52,325 bases of DNA, taken from assembly GCA_963658405.1 (NCBI GenBank), contig CAVKQI010000006.1, forward strand, positions 1 through 52,325, written 5' to 3'. Positions within the stretch are counted from its first letter, which is position 1. The number at the start of each line of letters is the position of its first letter. Positions 43,967 through 51,933 of this stretch are shown piece after piece. The translations under genes were made by a program, and so were the position numbers. Source of the DNA: CAG-791 sp963658405. Its GTDB lineage: Bacteria > Bacillota > Clostridia > Lachnospirales > Lachnospiraceae. Under the pieces are notes generated by a model. That model had not been told where the DNA came from, ran no database searches, and saw only the letters and a program-made list of their open reading frames with translations.

Positions 43967-45204
43967 CAGATACAAAAGAAATTCCGGCAATAGAGGGCGG
44001 TACGCCCGTCAGAGAAAGCAAGATCTTTTACGGAAGACAGTGGGTAAATGAAGAGGATGTAAAGGCAGTCAGTGAGGTCCTTTTGTCGGACTATCTGACC
44101 TGCGGACCGAAGATCACCGAGCTGGAGCAAAAGGTCAGCGCCATCACCGGCGCAAAGTATGTGACAGCCTGCACCAACGGAACCAGCGCCCTGCATCTGG
44201 CTGTGGCGGCAGCGGGGATCGGCGCGTATTGCGGCGGCAGCAGCACGGATGAAGTAATCGTCACACCCCTTACCTTTATGGCATCGGCCAACTGTGCTCT
44301 GTACTGCGGCGCAGTGCCGGTATTTGCAGAAATCGACGAAAAGACCTATGAGATCGATCCGGCGGATGTGGAGCGGAAGATCACACCGCATACCAAAGCT
44401 ATTGTGGCCGTGGATTTTACCGGTGCTCCCTGCAACTGGGAGGCGCTGCGCCGCATTGCCGACGAGCATCATCTGATCCTCATCGAAGATGCAGCCCACA
44501 GCATCGGCACCCGGTATAAGGGTGTGCCCGTGGGATCCATCGCGGATCTGACGTGCTTTAGCTTCCATCCGGTAAAGACCGTCACCGGCGGCGAGGGCGG
44601 CGCGGTGGCCACCAATAACGAGAAGTGGGCAAAGAGACTGCAGCTTTTACGCTCCCATGCCATGGAGCATGATCACAGTCTCTTCGTGCGGCCGCAGGAG
44701 ATCCCTGAAGGAGATGACGGCGGCTGGTATTATGAGCAGCAGGCTCTTGGCTACAACTACCGCATGACGGATATGCAGGCGGCGCTGCTTTGCTCCCAGC
44801 TGGGACGGATCGACGCCTTCATCGCGAGGAGAAAGGCTATCTGCCAGAAGTATAATGAGGCCTTTAAGGATCTGGAGGGTGTCAGCCTGCAGGAGGAATA
44901 CGAGGGGGCGGACACCAGCCGTCATCTGTATATCCTTCGCCTTGACCTTGCGAAGCTTAATTGCACCAGAAGGCAGTTCTTTGATGCCATGGCGGCCGAA
45001 AATGTCCAGTGTCAGGTGCATTACATTCCGGTATACTGGATGCCGGTCTATCGGGAAAAGGGCTATGAACACGGTCTTTGCCCGAAGGCGGAGGCGGTCT
45101 ACGGCTCCATTATGTCGATTCCGCTGTATCCCAAGATGACGGATGAGGATGCGGAGAGTGTCATTGCTGCGGTGAGGAAGCTGATTCGCTATTATCACAA
45201 ATAA
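43963..45204 (+). CDS. DegT/DnrJ/EryC1 sugar aminotransferase, PseC-like
   Basis: This is a PLP-dependent enzyme of 413 residues that should add an amino group to a nucleotide-linked keto sugar. PLP-binding Lys205 lies in CFSFHPVKTVTGGEGGA. The N-terminal EGGTPVRESKIFYGRQWVNEEDVKAVSEVL and LTCGPKITELEQK fit the PseC subgroup (UDP-4-amino-4,6-dideoxy-L-altrosamine synthesis, towards pseudaminic acid). No other pse genes are near, so the pathway is unconfirmed; other 4-amino-sugars are possible. It overlaps the methyltransferase gene by four bases, an unexpected partner. Confidence 0.8.
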   Translation: MTDTKEIPAIEGGTPVRESKIFYGRQWVNEEDVKAVSEVLLSDYLTCGPKITELEQKVSAITGAKYVTACTNGTSALHLAVAAAGIGAYCGGSSTDEVIVTPLTFMASANCALYCGAVPVFAEIDEKTYEIDPADVERKITPHTKAIVAVDFTGAPCNWEALRRIADEHHLILIEDAAHSIGTRYKGVPVGSIADLTCFSFHPVKTVTGGEGGAVATNNEKWAKRLQLLRSHAMEHDHSLFVRPQEIPEGDDGGWYYEQQALGYNYRMTDMQAALLCSQLGRIDAFIARRKAICQKYNEAFKDLEGVSLQEEYEGADTSRHLYILRLDLAKLNCTRRQFFDAMAAENVQCQVHYIPVYWMPVYREKGYEHGLCPKAEAVYGSIMSIPLYPKMTDEDAESVIAAVRKLIRYYHK

Positions 45205-45352
45205 TGAAAGTCCGGAACATCATCCCAGATATGTCCCAGATACATCATGGGTACCTCTCGGACGCCGGCCGGCTGGTTTGCGACAGCAGGAAGAATACGA
45301 TGATCTCAGGCTAGCTAATCTTAGGAGCAAATATTAGGTCGGAAAGGTATAA

Positions 45353-45381
45353 TTGACAAGCAATCATGGCAGTGATACTAT
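45353..45381 (+). promoter_or_regulatory. dapA promoter
   Basis: Consensus TTGACA (45353-45358), 17 bases, TACTAT (45376-45381). Transcription would start about 15 bases before the lysine riboswitch. The stretch 45205-45352 shows no gene. Confidence 0.9.
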
Positions 45382-45407
45382 GAAGCCAGTATTTTATACA
45401 GAATGAT

Positions 45408-45575
45408 AAGAGATAGAGGTTGCGTTTTTTATCAGTAGGTTTTCCGATGCGGCGGGCGCAGGTGAAGAAAGCAGAAAGGAAAAGACGCCGAAAGGTCTGT
45501 CGCCGCAGGCAGATTCTTGGGCATACAGTTAAGAACTGTATGACTGTCATCTGTACAGATGGGGCGCTATCCAGG
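45408..45575 (+). ncRNA. Lysine riboswitch (L box)
   Basis: Landmarks occur in order: AGATAGAGGTTGCG at the 5' end, AAGACGCCGAAAGGTCTG then TCGCCG, CTTGGGCATACAGTTAAGAACTGTATGACTGTC, and GGGGCGCTATCC closing with GATAG. These match the L-box aptamer that shuts off lysine genes when lysine binds. It stands between a strong promoter and a hairpin before dapA. Assignment is by recognised motifs and context. Confidence 0.88.
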
Positions 45576-45599
45576 AATATCGATGAATGAGCATCGAAT

Positions 45600-45636
45600 A
45601 TGGAGCTGGCCCTGTTTCTGTGGTCAGCTTCATTTT
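45600..45636 (+). terminator. Regulated terminator of the lysine riboswitch
   Basis: ATGGAGCTGGCC (45600-45611), 10-base loop, GGTCAGCTTCAT (45622-45633) with two G-U pairs, then TTTTA. It lies 33 bases before dapA. A small TCGATG/CATCGA stem just upstream may belong to the switch. Confidence 0.65.
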
Positions 45637-45668
45637 AGTCTGTCAAAAAACAAAAGAGGAGGCAGGAT

Positions 45669-46559
45669 ATGTCAGTATTTAAGGGAGCAGCAGTAGCAAT
45701 CGTAACACCGTTTACCGAGGATGGAAGTGCCATCAATTATGAGGCTTTTGCACAGATCATTGATGACCAGATCGCCGGCGGCACGGATGCCATCGTGGTA
45801 TGCGGATCCACCGGTGAGGCCGCTACCATGACGGAGGAGGAGCACCTGGAGGCTGTGAAATTCGTCATCGACTACGTGAAGCACAGAGTACCGGTCATTG
45901 CCGGCACAGGCTCCAACTGCACCAGAACCGCCATTCACCTTTCCAAGGAGGCTGCTTCCTACGGCGCCGATGCGCTGCTGGTGGTTTCCCCCTACTACAA
46001 CAAGGCTACGCAGGATGGTCTGTATCAGCACTATAAGGCCATCGCTGATTCCGTAAAGACTCCCATCATCCTCTATAATGTACCCAGCCGCACCGGCTGC
46101 AACATTCTGCCGGAGACCGTGGCACGTCTGGTTCGGGACGTGGACAATATCGTAGGCATCAAGGAAGCCAGCGGCAACATCAGCCAGATCGTCAAGCTTA
46201 TGAAGGTGACAGACGGCAATGTAGAGCTTTACTCCGGCAACGATGACCAGACTGTGCCGATCCTTTCCATGGGCGGTCTGGGTGTTATTTCCGTAGTATC
46301 CAATATCGCACCGGCTGCCGTGCACGAGATGTGCGCAAAGTTCTTTGCCGGTGATGTGGCAGGCGCTGCAGCCATGCAGTGCGGCATGCTGGATCTGTGC
46401 GACAATCTTTTCAGCGAAGTCAATCCTATTCCCGTAAAGAAGGCTATGAACCTGCTTGGCAAGAACGTAGGACCCCTTCGCATGCCCCTGACAGAGATGG
46501 AGCCTGCACATGCAAAGGTCCTCGAGGATGCTATGCGTGCGTACGGTCTGCTGAAGTAA
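45669..46559 (+). CDS. dapA: 4-hydroxy-tetrahydrodipicolinate synthase
   Basis: This enzyme condenses pyruvate with aspartate-semialdehyde, the first committed step of lysine and diaminopimelate synthesis. It has 296 residues, the normal length. Motifs are GSTGEAATMTEEEH, VIAGTGSNCT, YYNKATQDGLYQHY, LYNVPSRTG with the catalytic tyrosine, and GIKEASGN with Schiff-base Lys165. ATG 45669 follows AAGAGGAGG. It is controlled by the lysine riboswitch and is co-transcribed with dapB 19 bases downstream. Confidence 0.97.
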   Translation: MSVFKGAAVAIVTPFTEDGSAINYEAFAQIIDDQIAGGTDAIVVCGSTGEAATMTEEEHLEAVKFVIDYVKHRVPVIAGTGSNCTRTAIHLSKEAASYGADALLVVSPYYNKATQDGLYQHYKAIADSVKTPIILYNVPSRTGCNILPETVARLVRDVDNIVGIKEASGNISQIVKLMKVTDGNVELYSGNDDQTVPILSMGGLGVISVVSNIAPAAVHEMCAKFFAGDVAGAAAMQCGMLDLCDNLFSEVNPIPVKKAMNLLGKNVGPLRMPLTEMEPAHAKVLEDAMRAYGLLK

Positions 46560-46578
46560 GATCAGAAAGGTTTAAAAT

Positions 46579-47334
46579 ATGACAAAGATAATTATGCATG
46601 GCTGCTGCGGCAGAATGGGGCAGATGATCACGGATATCGTATCCCGGGATGATCGCTGCGAGATCGTGGCAGGTATTGACGCAAGAGGCGGGGCGTGCAG
46701 CGACTATCCGATCTATCAGACACTGGAAGAGTGCAGCATAGAGGCAGACGTGGTGATCGATTTTTCCACCGCTGCCGCTGTGGACGGACTGCTTGCCTGG
46801 TGCAAAGAAAAAAAGATTCCCTGCGTAGTCTGCACCACCGGTCTTTCCGAGGAACAGATGGCTGTATTAAAGGAAACTTCCGGGCAGATCGCTGTCCTTA
46901 AATCCGCCAATATGTCTGTGGGCATCAACCTTCTCTTCAAGGTACTTAAGGAAGCAGCCGAGAAGCTCTCCGCAGCAGGCTTTGATATGGAGATCGTGGA
47001 GAAGCACCACAACCAGAAGCTGGATGCACCCAGCGGCACAGCACTGGCTCTGGCCGATGTGATCAACGAGGCGGCCGGCGGCGACTATGCGTACGTATAC
47101 GACCGGAGCGGACGCCGGGAAAAGAGACCGGAGAAGGAGATCGGCATCAGCGCAGTCCGGGGCGGTACCATTGTGGGCGACCATGATGTGATCTTCGCAG
47201 GAGAGGATGAAGTGATCACTTTTTCCCACCGGGCATACAGCCGGGCTGTCTTTGGCAAGGGCGCTGTGGAAGCAGCCATCTATCTGGCAGGAAAAGAGCC
47301 TGGATTATACGACATGGGCGATGTGATCGGCTAA
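46579..47334 (+). CDS. dapB: 4-hydroxy-tetrahydrodipicolinate reductase
   Basis: This enzyme reduces the DapA product with NAD(P)H. It has 251 residues. The nucleotide-binding GCCGRMGQMI loop is at residues 8-17, the CTTGL segment near 88, and the catalytic signature EKHHNQKLDAPSGTAL near 140. The ATG follows AGAAAGG. It is the second gene of the riboswitch-controlled unit. No further lysine genes follow. Confidence 0.97.
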   Translation: MTKIIMHGCCGRMGQMITDIVSRDDRCEIVAGIDARGGACSDYPIYQTLEECSIEADVVIDFSTAAAVDGLLAWCKEKKIPCVVCTTGLSEEQMAVLKETSGQIAVLKSANMSVGINLLFKVLKEAAEKLSAAGFDMEIVEKHHNQKLDAPSGTALALADVINEAAGGDYAYVYDRSGRREKRPEKEIGISAVRGGTIVGDHDVIFAGEDEVITFSHRAYSRAVFGKGAVEAAIYLAGKEPGLYDMGDVIG

Positions 47335-47349
47335 AGAAAACAGAACAGA

Positions 47350-47411
47350 TCTGTGCAGCACGCATCCGAAGTCTGCAATGCAAATTCGTGGTGGGACAGG
47401 TGCTGTACAGA
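47350..47411 (-). repeat. Reduced copy of the cross-shaped repeat
   Basis: The ends CTGTGCAGCAC (47351-47361) and GTGCTGTACAG (47400-47410) pair with one G-U. Between them, on the minus strand, is CACGAATTTGC-ATT-GCAGACTTCGGATG, similar to the first hairpin of the full element. The closing stem differs from the full copy by compensating changes. The remaining 47412-47561 shows no gene. Confidence 0.5.
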
Positions 47412-47561
47412 ATTTAAGAATCTCTGTCACGGACAGAATACTCTGCATGCATCATAGGAAGGATCCTATGGTGATCTGTAGAGACAATTATCTGCTGTGA
47501 CAGGGATTTTTCTGTCTTTAAGTATATTTCTATGATAGAATAAAGAGGTTGAAAGTGAATC

Positions 47562-47865
47562 GCCGCTGCATTGCAGCGGCATAGGAAGGAAAAGTTTACA
47601 GAAAATGTCTGATGACATTTCCTGCAAACTCCATGGATGCCGCGAGCGTCATCCATGGGGGATCACATCGGAGAATTCGCCTTCGCGAAATTCTCCTCGT
47701 GCTGCCGCTGTACAACAGCGGCAAAGAAAAGGCAAAGTTTAAAAGAAATGCCTGATGGCATTTCTTTCAAACTCCATGGATGCCGCAGGCGTCATCCATG
47801 GGGGTCCTATCGGAGAATTCGCCTTCGCGAAATTCTCCTCAGGCTGCCGCTGCAGAGCAGCGGCA
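47562..47865 (+). repeat. Tandem structured leader repeat (142-bp unit, S2-[S4-S3-S1-S2]x2) before fbp
   Basis: Hairpins in order: S2a 47562-47580; S4a 47594-47629 (16 bp, loop TGAT); S3a 47631-47658 (CCATGGATG stem, inner CGC/GCG); S1a 47670-47696; S2b 47703-47723; S4b 47737-47772; S3b 47774-47801; S1b 47812-47838; S2c 47845-47865, then GGGAGG and the fbp ATG. The units are offset by 141-143 bases. Between copies, S4 changes T-A to C-G and CAG/CTG to AAA/TTT while pairing is kept, and an A-C mismatch stays at the same place. Short open frames here are not convincing genes. Confidence 0.85.
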
Positions 47866-47877
47866 TAGGGAGGTAAA

Positions 47878-49836
47878 ATGGAAAATCTCGAACTGGAATT
47901 GATGAAAAGCCTGTCCAGAAGCTATCCCACTATTGCGGCGGCTTCCACAGAGGTGATCAATCTGCAGGCTATCTTAAGTCTCCCCAAGGGGACAGAGCAT
48001 TTCCTGACAGATATACACGGAGAGGATGAGCAGTTCCTCCACGTCCTCAAAAACGGTTCCGGCACCATCCGGACCAAGATCGATGAGGAATTCGGTCATA
48101 CTTTAAGCGATAAGGATAAAAAGAGTCTGGCCACGCTGATCTACTATCCACGGGAAAAGATGGAGCTGATCCTGAAGCAGGAGGATGACTGGAACGACTG
48201 GTACAAGATCACTCTCCATCGTTTGGTGGCGATCACCAGACGGGTAGCCAGCAAATATACCAGATCCAAGGTGCGCAAATCCCTGCCGGAGGACTTTGCC
48301 TACGTGATCGAAGAGCTGATCACGGAGAAGGAAGAGGTCTCCGACAAGGAAGCCTATTACAACGAGATCATTCATACCATCATCCGTCTGGACAGAGCCC
48401 AGCAGTTCATCATCGCCCTGAGCGAGCTGATCCAGAGGCTGGTCATCGACCATCTGCATATCATCGGCGATATCTATGACCGCGGTCCCGGTCCCCATGT
48501 GATCATGGATGCGGTGGCAAAGTACCATGCCGTGGATATCCAGTGGGGCAATCATGACATTTCCTGGATGGGCGCGGCAGCCGGCTCCGGGGCCTGCATC
48601 TGCAATGTGATCCGGATCTCCGCCAGATACGGCCATCTGGACACCCTGGAGGAGGGCTACGGCATTAACCTGCTGCCCTTTGCCAATTTTGCCATGGAGA
48701 CCTACAAGGATGTAAACAACAGCACCTTCAGCATCATCTATGACGAGAATTATGATACCAAGGACCTGCCCCTGGATATGAAGATGCACAAGGCAGCCAC
48801 CATCCTGCAGCTGAAGCTGGAAGGGCAGATCATCAAGGCACATCCGGAATTCCATATGGAAGACCGGCTGCTCCTTGATCAGATCGATTTCGTAAAGAAG
48901 AGAGTAAAGCTGGGGAATAAGTATTATCCGCTGCGGGACTGTGATTTCCCTACGGTGAATCCCGATGACCCTTACGCTCTTTCCGAAGAGGAAGAGAAGG
49001 TCATGGAACGTCTGCAGCAGGCTTTCCAGAAGAGCGATAAGCTGCAGCGGCATGTGCGTTTCCTTTTCACCAACGGAAGTCTTTATAAGAGATATAATTC
49101 CAACCTGCTCTATCATGGCTGCGTGCCCATGGACGAGGAGGGCAACTTTACTGCCCTGGAGGTGGACGGCGTTCCCTACAGCGGCCGCGCCCTTTATGAT
49201 GTGCTGGAATACTATGCCCGCCGGGGTTACTTTGCTTCTGCAGGCAGCGCAGTGCGCAAAAAAGGACAGGATCTGCTGTGGTATATCTGGGGCGGTCCCA
49301 ACTCCCCGGTCTTCGGCAAGAGCCGCATGACCACCTTTGAGCGGTATTTTATAGAGGATTCCAAGACCCATACGGAGACCAAGAATGCCTACTACAGGCT
49401 TTTAAATGACGAAAAGATCGTAGATAAGATCCTGGCGGAGTTCGGCCTGGCCGGAAAGCCCCATGCCCACATCGTCAACGGCCATGTGCCGGTGGAGCAG
49501 AAAAAGGGAGAGTCTCCCATTAAGTGCGGCGGCAAGCTCCTGATCATCGACGGCGGCTTTTCCAAGGCCTACCACGAGAAAACCGGCATAGCAGGCTATA
49601 CCCTGGTGGCTAATTCCCATGGGATGCGCCTGGTGGCCCACGAACTCTTTGAGTCCACGGAATCCGCTATCCGCAGGGAGACGGATATTCTTTCCGATTC
49701 CCGCTTTATCGAGACCTATGACCACAGACGCCTGGTGGCAGATACCGACGACGGCAACGAGATGAAAGTGCGGATCAGACAGCTCGAAGGCCTGCTGCGG
49801 GCCTATCGGGACGGCGTGCTGATTGAGAGGATGTAA
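47878..49836 (+). CDS. fbp: Fructose-1,6-bisphosphatase class III
   Basis: This gluconeogenic enzyme removes the 1-phosphate of fructose-1,6-bisphosphate. The 652-residue product is typical of the Bacillota class III type, with PPP-phosphatase-like metal motifs: TDIHGEDEQF near residue 43, IGDIYDRGPGPH near 198, WGNHDISWMG near 223 and NGHVPVEQKKGE near 535. The N-terminus SLSRSYPTIAAASTEVINLQAILSLPKGTEHF is characteristic. The ATG follows GGGAGG placed directly after the tandem hairpin repeats, so translation or message stability may be controlled by them. Confidence 0.96.
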   Translation: MENLELELMKSLSRSYPTIAAASTEVINLQAILSLPKGTEHFLTDIHGEDEQFLHVLKNGSGTIRTKIDEEFGHTLSDKDKKSLATLIYYPREKMELILKQEDDWNDWYKITLHRLVAITRRVASKYTRSKVRKSLPEDFAYVIEELITEKEEVSDKEAYYNEIIHTIIRLDRAQQFIIALSELIQRLVIDHLHIIGDIYDRGPGPHVIMDAVAKYHAVDIQWGNHDISWMGAAAGSGACICNVIRISARYGHLDTLEEGYGINLLPFANFAMETYKDVNNSTFSIIYDENYDTKDLPLDMKMHKAATILQLKLEGQIIKAHPEFHMEDRLLLDQIDFVKKRVKLGNKYYPLRDCDFPTVNPDDPYALSEEEEKVMERLQQAFQKSDKLQRHVRFLFTNGSLYKRYNSNLLYHGCVPMDEEGNFTALEVDGVPYSGRALYDVLEYYARRGYFASAGSAVRKKGQDLLWYIWGGPNSPVFGKSRMTTFERYFIEDSKTHTETKNAYYRLLNDEKIVDKILAEFGLAGKPHAHIVNGHVPVEQKKGESPIKCGGKLLIIDGGFSKAYHEKTGIAGYTLVANSHGMRLVAHELFESTESAIRRETDILSDSRFIETYDHRRLVADTDDGNEMKVRIRQLEGLLRAYRDGVLIERM

Positions 49837-49867
49837 AAGCAGCGTCATCAATTTGCGATCGCATCAT

Positions 49868-49910
49868 GGAATTCGCCTTCGCAAAATTCCCTTCGAGGTG
49901 CCGCTGCAAA
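49868..49910 (+). repeat. Partial leader repeat (S1 and half of S2) before hisA-like gene
   Basis: GGAATTCGC-CTTC-GCAAAATTCC (49868-49890 region) is an S1 hairpin. TGCCGCTGCAAAG (49899-49911) is the left arm of S2, with the right arm lost. GATCGCATC before S1 matches GATCACATC before S1a at 47661. Confidence 0.6.
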
Positions 49911-49926
49911 GTAGAGAAAGGTAAAC

Positions 49927-50901
49927 ATGAGAATCAGACCCTGTATTGATATTCACGACGGAAAAGTAAAACAGATTGTAGGAGGTTCACTGCATGATCG
50001 GCAGGAAAAAAAAGAAACCGGCAGCGCTTATGCACATTCTGAAAAAGAAGCACCGGGCACACAAAAGAAAGAAGAGCATAAGGAGAATCCGCAGCCAGAT
50101 CTCATCCCTACGAAAGAAGGGAAGGTCGAAGGGAAACGGCAGGATATGGAACAGTCCGAAAAAGAAGACAGCCTCCGGGAAAATTTTGTCTCCGGGAAAG
50201 CTGCTTCCTATTATGCTGCTCTTTATCGCCAAAGGAATCTTCCCGGCGGCCATATCATTCTTCTTAACGCGGCAGCTCTGGAACCGGAAGCGTACGAAAA
50301 AGACAAGGAACAGGCACTCGGCGCATTGAGAGCCTATCCCGGCGGCATGCAGATCGGCGGCGGCATCACCCCGCGCAATGCAGAGGAATTCCTGGATGCC
50401 GGGGCTTCCCATGTCATTGTTACTTCCTATGTGTTCCGGGACGGCAGACTGGATTGGGAGAGACTGAAAGAATTAGAGGAGACGGTGGGAAAGGAACACC
50501 TGGTGCTGGACTTAAGCTGCCGGCAGAAGCCAGACGGCGCCTATGCCGTGGTAACGGATCGCTGGCAGAAATTCACAGAGCTCTTGCTGTGTGAGGAGAC
50601 ACTGGACGAACTTTCCGGACACTGCAGCGAATTCCTGATCCATGCAGCGGATGCTGAGGGAAAGAAACAGGGCATACAGGAAGACGTGGCCAGGATCCTG
50701 GGAGAGTGGCAGAAAAAGAGGAGCGGGAGCGCCGTGACCTATGCAGGAGGCGTCCACAGCCTGCAGGATATCACACTGCTGAAAAAACTTTCAGACGGAT
50801 ATCTGGATGTGACAGTGGGCAGTGCCCTGCAGCTGTTCGGAGGCACCCTCACCCTGGATGAGCTGGAGAATGCCTGCAGGCACATCTCAAATTTGCAGTA
50901 A
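49927..50901 (+). CDS. hisA: HisA, eukaryotic-type ProFAR isomerase, with a charged insertion
   Basis: This histidine-pathway enzyme (5'-ProFAR isomerase) has a (beta/alpha)8 barrel. The N-terminus RPCIDIHDGKVKQIVGGSL, followed later by NFVSGKAASYYAALYRQRNLPGGHIILLN, fits the HIS6-like subgroup found in eukaryotes and some bacteria. GGMQIGGGITPRNAEEFLDAGASHVIVTS and VTYAGGVHSLQDI are phosphate-binding strands. The 324 residues include about 60 extra, Glu/Lys/Gln-rich residues (about 24-86) inserted after the first strand. No other his genes are adjacent. The ATG follows AGAAAGG and a partial leader repeat. Confidence 0.85.
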   Translation: MRIRPCIDIHDGKVKQIVGGSLHDRQEKKETGSAYAHSEKEAPGTQKKEEHKENPQPDLIPTKEGKVEGKRQDMEQSEKEDSLRENFVSGKAASYYAALYRQRNLPGGHIILLNAAALEPEAYEKDKEQALGALRAYPGGMQIGGGITPRNAEEFLDAGASHVIVTSYVFRDGRLDWERLKELEETVGKEHLVLDLSCRQKPDGAYAVVTDRWQKFTELLLCEETLDELSGHCSEFLIHAADAEGKKQGIQEDVARILGEWQKKRSGSAVTYAGGVHSLQDITLLKKLSDGYLDVTVGSALQLFGGTLTLDELENACRHISNLQ

Positions 50902-50905
50902 AAAT

Positions 50906-50936
50906 AAAAAGCATCTGCTTTTGCAGATGCTTTTTT
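50906..50936 (+). terminator. Intrinsic terminator after hisA
   Basis: AAAAAGCATCTGC, loop TTTT, GCAGATGC (50923-50930), then TTTTTT. Confidence 0.95.
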
Positions 50937-51075
50937 CACTAATTAGCTCATTCCATATGGCACTATTCATAGATACGAGCGCCGATGTAACGGATCTGTC
51001 TGCCCGGGGCAGAGAATAGTTACAGCTTATATTTTAGAAAAGGCACATTGTCTTGATCCATTAGTACGCTGTAAA

Positions 51076-51276
51076 TTAAAGCTTTGTTACGTTTACAGCC
51101 TGAGGTCCCTTTTCACCCTGGATTACGTCGTACTCAACAGAAGCGCCCTCGTCAAGAGACTTGAAGCCTTCCATGTTCAGTCCGGAGTAGTGTACGAATA
51201 CATCATGTCCTTCGTCATCGGAGATGAAGCCGTAACCCTTCTGGTTGTTGAACCACTTAACAGTACCTTTGTTCAT
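51076..51276 (-). CDS. Cold-shock domain protein, CspA family
   Basis: This is a small RNA chaperone of 66 residues. It has RNP1 KGYGFISDDEG and RNP2 DVFVHYSGL in an OB fold, and starts MNKGTVKWFNNQ. ATG 51276 follows TGGAGG; the frame is open to 51333 but that extension is not family-like. The 5' leader contains GTTGCT-GGC-AGCAAC and is cut by an assembly gap, so its promoter is not seen. Csp leaders usually respond to temperature. Confidence 0.96.
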   Translation of the reverse strand: MNKGTVKWFNNQKGYGFISDDEGHDVFVHYSGLNMEGFKSLDEGASVEYDVIQGEKGPQAVNVTKL

Positions 51277-51352
51277 TTGAACTACCTCCAAATAAAATAA
51301 AAAAAATAAATGCGCTGTTGCTGCCAGCAACATCTTTAAAATAACATATCGG

Positions 51353-51362
51353 NNNNNNNNNN
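51353..51362. other. Assembly gap (10 N)
   Basis: Ten N lie in the csp leader region, between the csp gene and yerC. Sequence of unknown length may be missing. Confidence 0.99.
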
Positions 51363-51432
51363 GTTATTGTAGAATATTCTGCCGCCGGCCTTCGACGCGA
51401 TCTGCGTGGAAGTTAAGGAAACGGATCACGTC

Positions 51433-51461
51433 TTTACTTTACTGCACTAAAATGTTAAAAT
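51433..51461 (+). promoter_or_regulatory. Candidate yerC promoter
   Basis: TTTACT (51433-51438), 17 bases, TAAAAT (51456-51461), 64 bases before the start codon. Confidence 0.5.
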
Positions 51462-51524
51462 GTCCCTGTCTGCTGAGAAGTACTGACGAAGTCGGGCACA
51501 GCGGGCGAGGAGGCAGGATGATCA

Positions 51525-51878
51525 ATGAATAAAAAATTAAGAACCGATGCAGTGGATCAGCTTTTCGGAGCAATCTTAAAGCTGCAGGATAAAGAAGAGT
51601 GCTATCAGTTTTTTGAGGATCTGTGTACCGTCAATGAGCTTTTGTCACTGTCGCAAAGATTGGAAGTGGCGGCTATGCTGCGGGGACACAAGACCTATCT
51701 GGAGATCGCAGAAAAGACAGGAGCATCCACAGCTACCATCAGCCGTGTGAATCGGTGCCTTAACTACGGCAACGACGGATATTCCATGGCCTTTGACAGA
51801 ATGCTGCAGGTGGGCGAGAAAGTCCTCGGCATCTCTGATGAGGGAAGCGCTGCGAGTGCAGAAAGCAGCGAGAAATAG
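51525..51878 (+). CDS. yerC: YerC/YecD family TrpR-related regulator
   Basis: This is a DNA-binding protein of 117 residues related to the Trp repressor. It has DQLFGAILKLQDKEECYQFFEDLCTVNELLSLSQRLEVAAML, then the helix-turn-helix KTYLEIAEKTGASTATISRVNRCLNYGNDGY. The last 20 residues are polar. The role in clostridia is not defined; TrpR-like control of amino-acid genes is possible. The start ATG 51525 has a spaced GAGGAGG site at 51508-51514. Confidence 0.92.
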   Translation: MNKKLRTDAVDQLFGAILKLQDKEECYQFFEDLCTVNELLSLSQRLEVAAMLRGHKTYLEIAEKTGASTATISRVNRCLNYGNDGYSMAFDRMLQVGEKVLGISDEGSAASAESSEK

Positions 51879-51933
51879 GGCAGGAGATCTGTTGGTTGTC
51901 ATGAGATATTTGGCGATTACATTTTTAACAAAG

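Noticed and set aside
45408..45636. T-box leader before dapA
   Set aside because: No T-box specifier or TGGN motif; the lysine riboswitch landmarks fit instead.
47562..47865. CRISPR array
   Set aside because: Only two units of 142 bp made of hairpins, no short repeat-spacer pattern and no cas genes.
47637..47876. 79-codon frame running into the fbp start
   Set aside because: It runs through the tandem hairpins; its repeated peptide pieces only reflect the DNA repeat.
48103..49371. 422-codon open frame on the minus strand inside fbp
   Set aside because: It lies fully opposite a clear class III fructose bisphosphatase; composition is that of a complement of biased codons and no family is recognisable.
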